64,000 nucleotides of DNA from Nocardiopsis algeriensis (lineage in GTDB: Bacteria > Actinomycetota > Actinomycetes > Streptosporangiales > Streptosporangiaceae), in NCBI RefSeq assembly GCF_014203695.1, contig NZ_JACHJO010000001.1, positions 62,001 to 126,000 on the forward strand. Direction: 5' to 3'. The notes under the pieces were generated by a model. The model was not told the DNA's origin. It worked only from the letters and a program-made list of their open reading frames with translations, and searched no databases. This document shows positions 16,604 through 25,672 of this stretch, one piece after another (position 1 is the stretch's first letter; the number at the start of each line of letters is the position of its first letter). The position numbers were made by a program, and so were the translations under genes.

Positions 16604-16956
16604 AGCGGCTCCCCTTCGAAGATCGAGATCCCTCGCATCATGAACGACGTGACCCCACTGTGACCAATTGGTATAGTCCAATGGTCCAAAAAAAGAGTCG
16701 GAGAAATTCCGTTCCCGTTATCTGGCAAGGGCTTCGGGCACTGCACCACGTACCCCCGGGAAGGCACGGAACGCCCCTCAGCCACCGCAGAGCACACACG
16801 TTTTCCCTGGTGGGAGGGGTGAGGGGTCCACCGGCATCCGCGAGGGTGCCGTTCGTCACACCCGCCGGGACCAAGGGAGGGTCAAGGAGGGTAGACCTCT
16901 CCTTCCCTCCGGCCCTTCTGCCTGCGGTTTCGCCCCCGAGGGGCGCACGCACCGGT
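16604..16956. other. pckG upstream region and end of the stress-protein gene
   Basis: A 353-nt gap with no gene. It holds the candidate GntR-type operator at 16668-16681 and, near the far end, a weak hairpin (CGCCCC, cga, GGGGCG; 16931-16945) that could terminate the universal stress protein gene. G+C is lower than in the flanking genes around 16670-16730. Confidence 0.4.
16668..16681. promoter_or_regulatory. Candidate GntR/DasR-like operator before pckG
   Basis: TTGGTATAGTCCAA, an imperfect palindrome that matches 10 of 12 positions of the DasR-type core TGGTCTAGACCA, is 65 nt upstream of the pckG start. A similar site precedes glmS. HutC/GntR regulators recognise this class of sequence. 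The regulator is not in the window and the assignment is inferred. Confidence 0.4.
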
Positions 16957-17865
16957 TCAGCGCAGAATGGCTACGGGTCCCTTGGCCCCGTGCAGGACGG
17001 AGTGGCTGACCGAGCCGAGCAGCAGTCCCCGGAAACCGCCCCGGCCGCGGGACCCGACCACGATGAGGTCGGCGGGGGTGGCCTCCTCCAGGAGGGCGAC
17101 CACCGGGTGGGCCCGCACCACGGCGGTGCGCACGCTCACCTCCGGATGGCGCAGGCGCGCCTCGACCAGCTCCTCCTCCACCGCCTGGCGCGCGGCCTCG
17201 GCGGCGGTGGTGTCGTCGAAGAGCTCGGGCGGAATCGGCCCGGTCGCGGCGGCGAAGGCCACCAGCGGCTGCCAGGCGGTCACCGCGACCAGTTCGGTGC
17301 CGGCGAAGTCGGCCTGGGCGATGGCGAAGTCGAGCGCGCGGCGGCTGGGTCCGGAGCCGTCCAGGCCCACGATCACCCGGCCGCGGACGCCGTGCGCGGC
17401 CGCGTGCTCGTGCGGCAGCACCACCACCGGCACCGGAGAGCGCGCGGCCAGTTCGATCCCGACCGAGCCGATGAAGGCGGCGACGAGCCCGCTCAGCCCC
17501 CGCGAGCCCACGACCACGGCGGCGGCCCCCTCCGAGGAGGCCTCGGCCAGGAGCGCCTCGACGGGACGCGCGTACGACAGCCGCGTCTGCACGGCGAGCT
17601 CGGGGAAGAGACGCAGCACCCAGTCCTCGGCATAGGCCAGGAGCCGCTCCGCGTCGCCGGTCCCGACCTCGTCGGGCGGCGTGCCGCCGACCCCGGTGTG
17701 CGGGGCGAACACGCCGACCTGGGCCGCGAGCGCGGTGGCCGAGACGATCCGCAGTCCCAGCCCGCGCAGCACCGCCTGGTGGGCCGCCCACTCGAGCGCG
17801 TGGCGGCTGGAGTCGGTGCCGTCGACCCCCACGATGATCCATCGTGTCGTGGTCGCGCCGTCCAT
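16957..17865 (-). CDS. Tandem universal stress protein
   Basis: 302 residues, two UspA domains (about 8-148 and 155-300). Both keep the ATP-binding G-x2-G-x9-G-S pattern: VVGSRGLSGLVAAFIGSVG and VVGSRGRGGFRGLLLGSVS. Each begins with the expected strand (WIIVGVDGTDSSRHALEWA and VIVGLDGSGPSRRALDFA). Tandem Usp proteins in actinobacteria are linked to hypoxia and dormancy. ATG at 17865 is preferred to a longer start because it opens directly before the first strand. Confidence 0.92.
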   Translation of the reverse strand: MDGATTTRWIIVGVDGTDSSRHALEWAAHQAVLRGLGLRIVSATALAAQVGVFAPHTGVGGTPPDEVGTGDAERLLAYAEDWVLRLFPELAVQTRLSYARPVEALLAEASSEGAAAVVVGSRGLSGLVAAFIGSVGIELAARSPVPVVVLPHEHAAAHGVRGRVIVGLDGSGPSRRALDFAIAQADFAGTELVAVTAWQPLVAFAAATGPIPPELFDDTTAAEAARQAVEEELVEARLRHPEVSVRTAVVRAHPVVALLEEATPADLIVVGSRGRGGFRGLLLGSVSHSVLHGAKGPVAILR

Positions 17866-18104
17866 CACATGCGCCCCTCCGTCGGTCGTCTCCGTACCCG
17901 GGTCTCCCCCGTCGCCAACCGATGATGCACCGAGAACGGGCACCTGTGGGTAACGGTGCCGACGCAGATCTCGGACGAGACGGGGTAGGACTCCGGCAGG
18001 ACGCGCGCACCGCGGGAACGGGGGTCCCCGAGCAACCGGTGCGGTCGACGGCGCCGTGGGCCCCGCCCGGCAGGGCGGAGGTCCCCGGTGGAACGGGGGA
18101 CGCG

Positions 18105-18821
18105 ATGTCTGATTCCGAACACATGCACTGGGACCACAGGGACGGGCAGGTCGCGGCGATCGCCGCCGCCGTCGTCTACTGCGCGTGGGCGCTGGAGATC
18201 CTCTTCCCGGAGGGCGGTACCGCGTCGGGGGCGCTGGCCCGCCCCGGCTCGGACTTCGGGCACTTCCTGGCGAGCGCGCACCGGATGGCCTCGATCCTGG
18301 TCCTGGTCGCCGTCGTGCTCGGCTTCGCCATGGGCAGGAGCCGGCAGAGCCGGCGGCTCGTGGTGTCGTGGTGCTCGGCGGCGGTGTTCGGTGCGGCCTC
18401 CCTGGTCGCCTCCCTGCTGCCGGGCCGGTGCGTGGTCGCCATCGACGCGGCCTGCGCCGCGGAGACCCTGGTCGAGGGGGTCGAGGGGGCGACCGCCGCG
18501 CAGGCCGTGACGGCTGTGGTGGCGATCCTGGCCGGCGTGGTGGCGGCGGTCTTCCTGGCGGGGGACCGCCGCCGCGCGGGGGACCGGGCGTGGCCGCTCG
18601 TCGCGGCCGTGGCGGCGTTCCAGGCGGTGACGGCGGCCGCCGTCCTGGCCCTGGCCGCGTGGAACCTGTGGGGCCCCGGCGCCGCCGAGCCCGGCGTGGC
18701 GCTCGGCCTCCTCGAACGCGCCCACCTGGTCGCGGTCTCCCTGTGGCTGCTCATCGCGGGGCTCCTGCCCCGCCTGTGGCGGCGCACGGACACCGGTCGG
18801 CGGGCCGAGCTCAGCCGCTGA
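18105..18821 (+). CDS. DUF998-like integral membrane protein
   Basis: 238 residues, six probable membrane spans after a short His-rich N-terminus (MSDSEHMHWDH). The FGHFLASAHRMASILVLVAVVLGFAMGRS region and the pair of conserved cysteines in LLPGRCVVAIDAACAAETL recall DUF998 proteins. Function is unknown. A GGGGGA stretch precedes the ATG. It faces the helicase gene tail to tail with an 11-nt overlap of coding ends. Confidence 0.6.
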   Translation: MSDSEHMHWDHRDGQVAAIAAAVVYCAWALEILFPEGGTASGALARPGSDFGHFLASAHRMASILVLVAVVLGFAMGRSRQSRRLVVSWCSAAVFGAASLVASLLPGRCVVAIDAACAAETLVEGVEGATAAQAVTAVVAILAGVVAAVFLAGDRRRAGDRAWPLVAAVAAFQAVTAAAVLALAAWNLWGPGAAEPGVALGLLERAHLVAVSLWLLIAGLLPRLWRRTDTGRRAELSR

Positions 18822-20988
18822 CCGGGACCGGTTCCGCGAGCGCCTCGGGCAGGGGGCGCTCGTGGACGACGTACAGGCAGCCGACCGCCCTGGTGAGGAC
18901 CACGTAGAGCCGGTGGAGCCCGCGCTCCTCCGCCTCGGCGACGGCCGCGGGCTCGACGGCGACCACGGTGTCGAACTCCAGGCCCTTGGCCAGCCCGGCC
19001 GGGACCGCCATGAGGCGGCCCGCGTCGGGTCCGGTGCCCTCCTCCAGCAGGGGCGCCTCCAGGCCGCGGTCGGCGAGCGCCTCGCACAGGGCGGGCAGCT
19101 GGGAGTCGGCGGCGACGAGACCCACGGAGCCCTCGCCCCGGAGCGCGTCGCGGCAGGCCTCGGCGACGGCGTCGGCCAGGCCGCCCTCGGGGGCGGGGGT
19201 GACGCGCAGCGAGCCGGGCGCGCGGCGGACCGCGACCGGGGCGGCCAGGCCCGGCGCGATCCGGGGCAGGAGGCGGGCGGCGAAGTCGAGGATCTGCGCC
19301 GGGACGCGGTAGCCCCGGGTGAGGACGCTCAGCTGTCCATCGGGTTTGCCCAGGTGCTCCAAAAGGGCGGACCAGTCGCGGACCGCCGACGGTCCGGTGC
19401 CCTGGGCGATGTCTCCGAGGACGGTGAGCGAGCCCGACACGCAGCGGCGGCCGACGGCCCGGCACTGCATGGGGCTGAGGTCCTGCGCCTCGTCCACCAC
19501 GACGTGGCCGAGCCCGGCGGGCCGCTCGATCAGCGAGGCCGCCTCGTCGACGAGCACCAGGTCCTCCGCCGACCAGCGGGCCGACCTGGGCCCGCGCGGC
19601 CGGCCCGGCAGCAGGACGGCCTCCTGTTCCTGCGGGGTGAGCAGGCCGTCGGCGGCGCGGGCCAGGCGCTCGGGGTCGGTGAGCAGGCCCAGGACCAGCT
19701 TGAGCGGGTCGGCCTTGGGCCACAGCTCGGTGACCGCCCGGCGCACGGCCGGGTCCCGGCGCACCTGCTGGTGGGTGCGGTCGTCGCAGACCTCCCCCTC
19801 GGCCTCCAGCAGCGAGAGCACGGCGTGGGCGATGCGGTGGGAGAGGAGTTCGCGGCCCGACCCGTAGGCGACGCCGCGCCCGGCGAGCTCGTCCAGCAGC
19901 GGCCGCAGGTCCTCGGGCCACAGGCGCAGGCGGCGCGAGCCGCGGCGGACCACGACGGCCTCCTGGGGCTCGCGCAGGTGGGACCACAGGTCGCGGCGGA
20001 TCACCTCCGCCATCCGGGCGTCGCCCTTGACCCGTGCGGCAGCGGGCTCCTCGGTGCGGCGGATCCAGCCCTCGGCGGGCCGGGAGCGCTCGGGCAGGCC
20101 CGCGGTGAGCATCTCGGTGACCGTGGTCCGGGAGACGTCGACCTCGCCCAGGGCCGGCAGCACGCCGCGGATGTAGGACAGGAAGGACCGGTTGGGCCCG
20201 ACCACGGCCACGCCGGAGCGGGAGAGCCGTTCGCGCTCGGTGTAGAGCAGGAACGCGACGCGGTGCAGGCCGACGGCGGTCTTCCCGGTGCCGGGAGCGC
20301 CTTGGACGCACAGGGTGGTGCCCAGCGGGGCGCGGACCAGGCTGTCCTGCTCGGGCTGGATGGTGGCGACGATGTCGCGCATGGGCCCGGTGCGGGGCCG
20401 CTCGATCTCGGCGGCGAGCAGCCCGCCCGCGGCCGCGCCGCCGGGTTCGGTGAGGACCTCGTCCTCGAAGGCGGTGAGCACGGTCTCGGGTTCCCCGCCC
20501 CGCTCCGGGGCGGTCGTGGTGAAGCCGTAGCGGCGGCGCAGGCGGACCCCCATCCGATCCCCCGGCGAGGCCCGGTAGTAGGCGGCGCTCAGAGGGGCCC
20601 GCCAGTCGAGCACCAGCGGGCGGCCCTCGGCGTCGTGGACGTGGCGGCGGCCGATGTGCACGCGGTCGGGGCCGGCGCCCGGGTCGGGGGCGGCGCCGTC
20701 CGGGTCGTCGAGGAAGACGGTGCCCGGTTCGAAGTCGAGGCGGCCGAAGAACAGCGGGGCGCCGGGGACGTCGGCCAGGGCAGCCAGCCGGCGTGCGCGC
20801 CCCCGCCGCAGGGCGGCGTTGGCGACCTTGTCGTTGACGACGTCGCCGATCTGGAGCTCGGTGGACTCGACCTGCTCGCGCATGCGCCGCAGGGCGGCGT
20901 GCGCGGCGGCGAGGCGGTCGCGTTCGGCCTGGAGGTCGGGGTCGACGGGCCCGGTTCCGGGCAGCGCGGAGGGTTCGGTGGCGGTCAT
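18811..20988 (-). CDS. HelD-like superfamily I helicase/ATPase
   Basis: 725 residues. A helical N-terminal arm (about 1-60, LQAERDRLAAAHAALRRMREQVESTELQIGD) precedes the ATPase. Walker A is GAPGTGKTAVGLHRVAFLLY (about 230), Walker B is VVVDEAQDLSPMQ, and the C-terminal motif is EFDTVVAVEP. This is the domain order of HelD/HelR, which remove stalled RNA polymerase from DNA and in some actinomycetes protect it from rifamycins. The upstream region does not show an obvious rifamycin-associated element, so a resistance role is unproven. ATG follows a GAGG site. Confidence 0.85.
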   Translation of the reverse strand: MTATEPSALPGTGPVDPDLQAERDRLAAAHAALRRMREQVESTELQIGDVVNDKVANAALRRGRARRLAALADVPGAPLFFGRLDFEPGTVFLDDPDGAAPDPGAGPDRVHIGRRHVHDAEGRPLVLDWRAPLSAAYYRASPGDRMGVRLRRRYGFTTTAPERGGEPETVLTAFEDEVLTEPGGAAAGGLLAAEIERPRTGPMRDIVATIQPEQDSLVRAPLGTTLCVQGAPGTGKTAVGLHRVAFLLYTERERLSRSGVAVVGPNRSFLSYIRGVLPALGEVDVSRTTVTEMLTAGLPERSRPAEGWIRRTEEPAAARVKGDARMAEVIRRDLWSHLREPQEAVVVRRGSRRLRLWPEDLRPLLDELAGRGVAYGSGRELLSHRIAHAVLSLLEAEGEVCDDRTHQQVRRDPAVRRAVTELWPKADPLKLVLGLLTDPERLARAADGLLTPQEQEAVLLPGRPRGPRSARWSAEDLVLVDEAASLIERPAGLGHVVVDEAQDLSPMQCRAVGRRCVSGSLTVLGDIAQGTGPSAVRDWSALLEHLGKPDGQLSVLTRGYRVPAQILDFAARLLPRIAPGLAAPVAVRRAPGSLRVTPAPEGGLADAVAEACRDALRGEGSVGLVAADSQLPALCEALADRGLEAPLLEEGTGPDAGRLMAVPAGLAKGLEFDTVVAVEPAAVAEAEERGLHRLYVVLTRAVGCLYVVHERPLPEALAEPVPVSG

Positions 20989-21180
20989 GGCGGCCTCGAA
21001 GGGGTCGGCGGGACACGTGTCGGCATCGCGTGCGCGGGTCCCGCCCCGGTCGCCGCCGGATCCTGACCTCAGGACCCGGGCCCGGTTCGTTCCGATCCTC
21101 GAGAGCGCACAGCGCCCGTGGGGCGCGGCCGTTGAAGAGGAACCACCCTACTCTCCCGCCGCCCCCGGCCGCGCCGGAAA

Positions 21181-22125
21181 TCAGGTCTTGCGGAGCCGGA
21201 CCCTGCGGACCCTGTGATCGTCGCCCTTGTAGAGGACGAGGGTGGCGCGGCCCCGGGTGGGGAGGATGTTCTCCACCAGGTTGACCTCGTTGATGGTGCG
21301 CCAGGTGTTGGAGGCGAAGTCCAGCGCCTCCTCCTCCGTGACCGCGGTGGCGATGTGGTGGAAGTAGGAGCGCGGATCGGAGAAGGCGGTGCGGCGCAGC
21401 TCCCGGAAGCGGTCGAGGTACCAGGAGCGGACGTTCTCGACCCTGGCGTCGACGTAGATCGAGAAGTCGAAGAAGTCGGAGACCGCAAGGCGCCCCGCGC
21501 TGGCGGGCTGGAGGACGTTGATGCCCTCGACGATGAGGATGTCGGGCCGGCGCACGGTCTGCCGCTCACCGGGGACGATGTCGTAGTTCAGGTGGGAGTA
21601 GACGGGGATGTCGATGCGGTCGGCCCCCGCCTTCATCTCCGACACGAACCGCACGAGCGCCCGCCGGTCGTAGCTCTCGGGGAAGCCCTTGCGCCGCATG
21701 AGGCCGCGCGACTCCAGCACGGCGTTGGGGTGGAGGAAGTTGTCGGTGCTGACCAGCTCGACGTCGGGGTGGTTGGGCCACTGCGCCAGCAGGGACCGCA
21801 GGAGGCGCGCGGTGGTGGACTTGCCCACCGCGACACTGCCCGCGACACCGATGATGAAGGGCGAGGGCCGGTCCGAGTCGCCGAGGAAGGCGCGCACCGC
21901 CGCGTGCCGCTGCTGGGTGGCGCCGACGTACAGGTTGAGGAGGCGCGACAGCGGGAGGTACACGTCCCGCACGTCCTCCAGGGAGGTGGGGTCGCTGGTT
22001 CCCCGGAGGCGGGCCAGGTCGGACTCGGTCAGGGAGAGGGGCGTGGAGGCCCGCAGGTTCGCCCAACCGTCCCGGTCCAGTTCCACGTACGGGGTGGGAA
22101 AGGCGTTCTTCGTCGCGTGAGACAC
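21181..22125 (-). CDS. coaA: Pantothenate kinase, type I
   Basis: 314 residues, the usual CoaA length. It phosphorylates pantothenate in the first committed step of CoA synthesis. The P-loop [17 protein letters not shown] is at about 98-114; STDNFLHPN and [14 protein letters not shown] are typical. GTG at 22125 was selected because homologues begin near SPYVELDR-like sequence; upstream in-frame sequence is low complexity. It is divergent from glmS. Confidence 0.96.
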   Translation of the reverse strand: MSHATKNAFPTPYVELDRDGWANLRASTPLSLTESDLARLRGTSDPTSLEDVRDVYLPLSRLLNLYVGATQQRHAAVRAFLGDSDRPSPFIIGVAGSVAVGKSTTARLLRSLLAQWPNHPDVELVSTDNFLHPNAVLESRGLMRRKGFPESYDRRALVRFVSEMKAGADRIDIPVYSHLNYDIVPGERQTVRRPDILIVEGINVLQPASAGRLAVSDFFDFSIYVDARVENVRSWYLDRFRELRRTAFSDPRSYFHHIATAVTEEEALDFASNTWRTINEVNLVENILPTRGRATLVLYKGDDHRVRRVRLRKT

Positions 22126-22319
22126 GGTTGACCACCCTAAACGAGGGCCTCCACCGCACCGGTCACCTGGTCCCGCATGCGGCGGCGGCGCGTCCGGGGC
22201 CCCGCGGCGCGCCGGGTCCGGCAGGAATTTTTTTGGCCGGGCGCGCCCGTTCGAGAACCGGTTCCACTCGGCGGCCCCGCACGCCCGCGACCTGCGCACC
22301 CTGCCTCCGGTACACCAAA

Positions 22320-22331
22320 TGGTCTATACCG
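22320..22331. promoter_or_regulatory. Candidate DasR-like operator before glmS
   Basis: TGGTCTATACCG matches 10 of 12 positions of the TGGTCTAGACCA core bound by DasR in streptomycetes, a regulator that responds to glucosamine 6-phosphate. It sits 76 nt before the glmS ATG, upstream of the -10 box at 22395, so it could act as an operator. No dasR gene is in the window; inference. Confidence 0.45.
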
Positions 22332-22394
22332 CGACCAGCGGAAACGCCCAGTGGTATCCCTGTCGGCCTGGTCGATTCGGTACCCCTTTTCGCC

Positions 22395-22408
22395 TACGCT
22401 GGCGCCCA
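22395..22408 (+). promoter_or_regulatory. -10 box of a probable leaderless glmS transcript
   Basis: TACGCT at 22395-22400, then 7 nt, then ATG, and no SD. The same geometry occurs before argS, where the hexamer is identical. Confidence 0.5.
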
Positions 22409-24261
22409 TGTGTGGAATCGTTGGCTACGTCGGGCCGCAACCGGCGCTCGAGGTCGTCGTTGACGGCCTCGCCAGGCTGGAGTACCGCGGATATGACTCC
22501 GCAGGCGTCGCTGTGCTGGGCGGAGAGCGCCTGCACACCGAGAAGAGGGCGGGCAAGCTCGCCAACCTGCGCCAGGCGCTCCAGGAACGTCCGATCACCG
22601 GTGAGGGCGCCGGGATCGGGCACACGCGCTGGGCCACCCACGGCGGCCCCACCGACGCCAACGCCCACCCCCACGTGGACAACGACAACCGCGTCGCGGT
22701 CGTCCACAACGGCATCATCGAGAACTTCGCCGCGCTGCGCGCCGAGCTCGAGGACGACGGCTGCAAGTTCCTCTCCGAGACCGACACCGAGGTGGCCGCC
22801 CACCTCCTGAACAGGGAGCTGGCCCGGCGCGGCGACAAGGACCTCGCCTCCGCCCTGCGCTCGGTGTGCAAGCGCCTGGAGGGCGCCTTCACCCTCGTCG
22901 CGGTCTCCGTGGACGACCCCGACCTGGTGGTCGCCGCCCGCCGCAACTCCCCGCTGGTCGTCGGCCGCGGCCAGGGCGAGAACTTCCTGGCCAGCGACGT
23001 CGCCGCGTTCATCGCCCACACCCGCGAGGCGATCGAGCTGGGCCAGGACCAGGTGGTCGAGCTGCGCCCGGACTCCGTGGCGGTCACCGACTACGACGGC
23101 AACCCGGTCGAGGTCAACGAGTACCACGTGGACTGGGACGCCTCCGCCGCCGAGAAGGGCGGCTACGACTACTTCATGCTCAAGGAGATCGTCGAGCAGC
23201 CCCGCGCGATCGCCGACACCCTCCTGGGCCGCCTGTCGGCCGACGGCGAGCTGACCCTGGACGAGATGCGGCTCTCCCCCTCCGAGCTGCGCTCCGTCGA
23301 GAAGATCGTCATCATCGCGTGCGGCACCTCCTACCACGCGGGCCTGATCGCCAAGTACGCCATCGAGCACTGGTGCCGGATCCCGTGCGAGGTCGAGGTG
23401 GCGAGCGAGTTCCGCTACCGCGACCCCATCCTGGACCAGCAGACCCTGGTCATCGCCATCTCCCAGTCGGGCGAGAGCATGGACACCCTGATGGCGGTCC
23501 GCCACGCCCGCGAGCAGCGCGCCAAGGTGCTGGCGATCTGCAACGTGAACGGCTCCACCATCCCGCGCGAGGCCGACGGCGTCCTGTACACGTACGCGGG
23601 CCCCGAGGTCGGCGTGGCCGCCACCAAGACCTTCCTCACCCAGCTGGCCGCCTGCTACCTGGTCGGCCTCTACCTGGCGCAGGTGCGCGGGCTGAAGTTC
23701 GGCGACGAGATCGAGGCCGTGATCGCCCAGCTGGCCACCATGCCCGAGCAGATCGAGCGGGTGCTGGACACCGTGGAGCCGGTGCGCGAGCTGGCCCGCT
23801 CGCTGGCCGACGTCGACACGGTCCTGTTCCTGGGCCGCCACGTCGGCTACCCGGTGGCGATGGAGGGCGCGCTCAAGCTCAAGGAGCTGGCGTACATGCA
23901 CGCCGAGGCCTTCGCGGCCGGCGAGCTCAAGCACGGCCCGATCGCGCTGATCGAGGAGGGCCTGCCGGTCGTCGTCGTGGTGCCCTCGCCGCAGGGCCGC
24001 AGCGTGCTGCACGACAAGATCGTGTCGAACATCCAGGAGGTGCGCGCCCGCGGCGCCCGCACCGTCGTCATCGCCGAGGAGGGCGACGAGGCGGTGCGCC
24101 CGTACTCCGACGTCCTCATCGAGATCCCGGCGGTGCCGACGCTGCTCCAGCCGATCGTCGCCACGGTGCCGATGCAGGTGTTCGCCTGCGAGCTGGCGCT
24201 GGCCAAGGGCAACGACGTGGACCAGCCGCGCAACCTCGCCAAGAGCGTGACGGTGGAGTAG
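22408..24261 (+). CDS. glmS: Glutamine:fructose-6-phosphate aminotransferase (isomerising)
   Basis: 617 residues. It makes glucosamine 6-phosphate for cell-wall precursors. The mature N-terminus MCGIVGYVG carries the catalytic Cys2, and the glutaminase domain (to about 240) ends with DGNPVEVNEYHVDWD. Two SIS domains (about 290-430 and 460-600) follow, with IACGTSYHAGLIAKY, AISQSGESMDTL and ELKHGPIALIEE. The C-terminus NLAKSVTVE is the canonical end. The start is fixed by the catalytic cysteine. Confidence 0.98.
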   Translation: MCGIVGYVGPQPALEVVVDGLARLEYRGYDSAGVAVLGGERLHTEKRAGKLANLRQALQERPITGEGAGIGHTRWATHGGPTDANAHPHVDNDNRVAVVHNGIIENFAALRAELEDDGCKFLSETDTEVAAHLLNRELARRGDKDLASALRSVCKRLEGAFTLVAVSVDDPDLVVAARRNSPLVVGRGQGENFLASDVAAFIAHTREAIELGQDQVVELRPDSVAVTDYDGNPVEVNEYHVDWDASAAEKGGYDYFMLKEIVEQPRAIADTLLGRLSADGELTLDEMRLSPSELRSVEKIVIIACGTSYHAGLIAKYAIEHWCRIPCEVEVASEFRYRDPILDQQTLVIAISQSGESMDTLMAVRHAREQRAKVLAICNVNGSTIPREADGVLYTYAGPEVGVAATKTFLTQLAACYLVGLYLAQVRGLKFGDEIEAVIAQLATMPEQIERVLDTVEPVRELARSLADVDTVLFLGRHVGYPVAMEGALKLKELAYMHAEAFAAGELKHGPIALIEEGLPVVVVVPSPQGRSVLHDKIVSNIQEVRARGARTVVIAEEGDEAVRPYSDVLIEIPAVPTLLQPIVATVPMQVFACELALAKGNDVDQPRNLAKSVTVE

Positions 24262-24278
24262 GGCCTGCGACCCGGTGC

Positions 24279-24305
24279 GGGGCGTGTCCGGTGCGGACGC
24301 GCCCC
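24279..24305 (+). terminator. Terminator after glmS
   Basis: An 11-bp stem (GGGGCGTGTCC with GGACGCGCCCC, one G-T pair) and 5-nt loop begins 18 nt after the glmS stop. It may also serve the convergent STAS gene. Confidence 0.7.
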
Positions 24306-24314
24306 GTCCGCTTC

Positions 24315-24677
24315 TCAGCGGGTGGCGGCTCGTGCGCCGTGCTCGGCGACGGCCGAGGGCAGGTCGGCGCGGATCGGCAGGACCTGGTGCAGGGACAGCA
24401 CGTCGAGGATCCGCACCAGCTGGCGGGGCGGGCAGGCCAGCGTCAGGTGGTGGCGTGCGGCGGTGGCCCTGTGCACCGCCCGCACGAGGGCGTTGACGCC
24501 GGAGGCGTCGATGAACTCGACGGCGGACAGGTCGACGACGGCGCATCCGCTGCCGACCGCCGCGGAGATCTTGGTGTAGGCAGCCTCGGCCGTGGCGATG
24601 TCGATCTCTCCGCGCAGCTCCACGACACTGGTGGCACCGCAGACGAACCTGTCCTGTTCCGTGTCCAACACGGCCAC
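24315..24677 (-). CDS. STAS-domain anti-sigma factor antagonist
   Basis: 120 residues, one STAS domain. VVELRGEIDIATAEAA is the first strand and CAVVDLSAVEFIDASGVNALVRA contains the phosphorylatable Ser of antagonists of the SpoIIAA/RsbV type, in D-A-S-G. Its phosphorylation by an HATPase anti-sigma kinase and dephosphorylation by PP2C phosphatases sets sigma activity. A HATPase gene lies 150 nt upstream on the same strand and may be its partner, and a SpoIIE-type phosphatase is at 50065. GTG start with GGGAG upstream. Confidence 0.85.
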   Translation of the reverse strand: MAVLDTEQDRFVCGATSVVELRGEIDIATAEAAYTKISAAVGSGCAVVDLSAVEFIDASGVNALVRAVHRATAARHHLTLACPPRQLVRILDVLSLHQVLPIRADLPSAVAEHGARAATR

Positions 24678-24825
24678 GCCTCGCTCCCGGCTCGAAGGTG
24701 GAACTTACTGTCAGGCGCGTTCGGTCAAATGCCGATATGCATTGACAGCCTACTCTCCCCGAACCGCGGCGTCGGCTCTGTCCACAACCCGGGGCGTCCG
24801 TTACCTTCGCGAAAATCGGGAGATA

Positions 24826-25377
24826 TTAAGCGTTTTCCTCACAAATCGCCCAGACGACCTTTCCGCCGCCCTGAAGGGGTTTCCAACCCCAGTCCCGACT
24901 GAAAGCGGCGACAAGGCCCAGGCCGCGGCCCGATTCCGCGAAATGGTGGGCGTCCACCCTGTTCGGTGCGGTCGAACTGGAATCGGCCACCAGACAGGCC
25001 ACGGTCCCCGGCTCCGGAAGCAGGCTGAACCGCACCACGACGGGGAGCGCGGAGGGGTCGGTGCCCTCGGGGACTGCGTGGCGGCAGGCGTTGCCGACCA
25101 GTTCGGAGACCACCAGCCGGACGTCCTCGACCGCGCGCGCCAGGCCCCAGTCCTCCAGGGTCTCGCCGGCCAGCCGCCGCGCCGCGCCCACCGAGCCGGG
25201 AAGCGACGCGAACGCCCGGGTCACGCTCTCCCGCGTCCGCATGCAGCCACCGATGGGGAGCGTGCGCAGGGGGTTGACCCAATGAGCTCCCGGGATGCGG
25301 TGGTCGGTCTCCTGGAGCAGAGGGCGGGGCCAAGGGCTCCTGGCACCCGACTCCGAAGAAACCAGCTCTGCGTTCAT
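24826..25377 (-). CDS. HATPase-domain regulator (RsbW/anti-sigma kinase-like)
   Basis: 183 residues. The GHKL ATPase domain occupies about 50-183: N-box VVSELVGNACRHAV, then VACLVADSSS in the metal-binding region and ESGRGLGLVAAFSRDWG as the G2 box. Such proteins either phosphorylate STAS antagonists and bind sigma factors, or serve in streptomycete AbaA-like clusters with XRE/DUF5753 and DUF397 proteins. The second is favoured by the divergent DUF5753 gene. The first ~45 residues are poorly conserved, so a start further downstream (MRTRESVTR) is possible; ATG at 25377 has GAGGA upstream. Confidence 0.8.
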   Translation of the reverse strand: MNAELVSSESGARSPWPRPLLQETDHRIPGAHWVNPLRTLPIGGCMRTRESVTRAFASLPGSVGAARRLAGETLEDWGLARAVEDVRLVVSELVGNACRHAVPEGTDPSALPVVVRFSLLPEPGTVACLVADSSSTAPNRVDAHHFAESGRGLGLVAAFSRDWGWKPLQGGGKVVWAICEENA

Positions 25378-25432
25378 CACGGTCCTCACGAGTGGTCATG
25401 CGGGTTCGCGCGGCCTGCCCCGGACCGGCATA

Positions 25433-25457
25433 CCGTATTTACGTATGTAAGACACGG
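25433..25457. promoter_or_regulatory. TTAC-N4-GTAA palindrome in a divergent promoter region
   Basis: TTACGTATGTAA (25439-25450) sits inside outer arms CCGT (25433-25436) and ACGG (25454-25457). It lies 62 nt upstream of the HATPase start in the 295-nt gap to the DUF5753 regulator gene. The same TTAC-N4-GTAA arrangement occurs before the orphan DUF397 gene at 34058-34069. A shared operator is inferred. Confidence 0.45.
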
Positions 25458-25672
25458 ATGCACGTGCAGGGCAACGTCAGGCAAGCCTATAGGACGAACA
25501 GGGCCTATCGGTAGGTCCGTGGTGAAGAATTCACACAAAGGCATCCGTGCACGCAGCCGCCCCAGAGGCCCGTAGAAGCAACCGAACCGTCACCTGTCAC
25601 AACTCTGTCCGGCGAACACCCGGATGGGTATACTCGGCGGTCGCCCGCGCAAAGTCGCTACAGGGAGGCGAT

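Noticed and set aside
20989-21180. Possible rifamycin-associated element before the HelD-like gene
   Set aside because: No clear inverted repeat of that type is visible in the upstream 190 nt.
25481-25496. Iron-box-like sequence near AGGCAAGCCTAT
   Set aside because: Only a partial match to a DtxR/IdeR site and not upstream of an iron gene.
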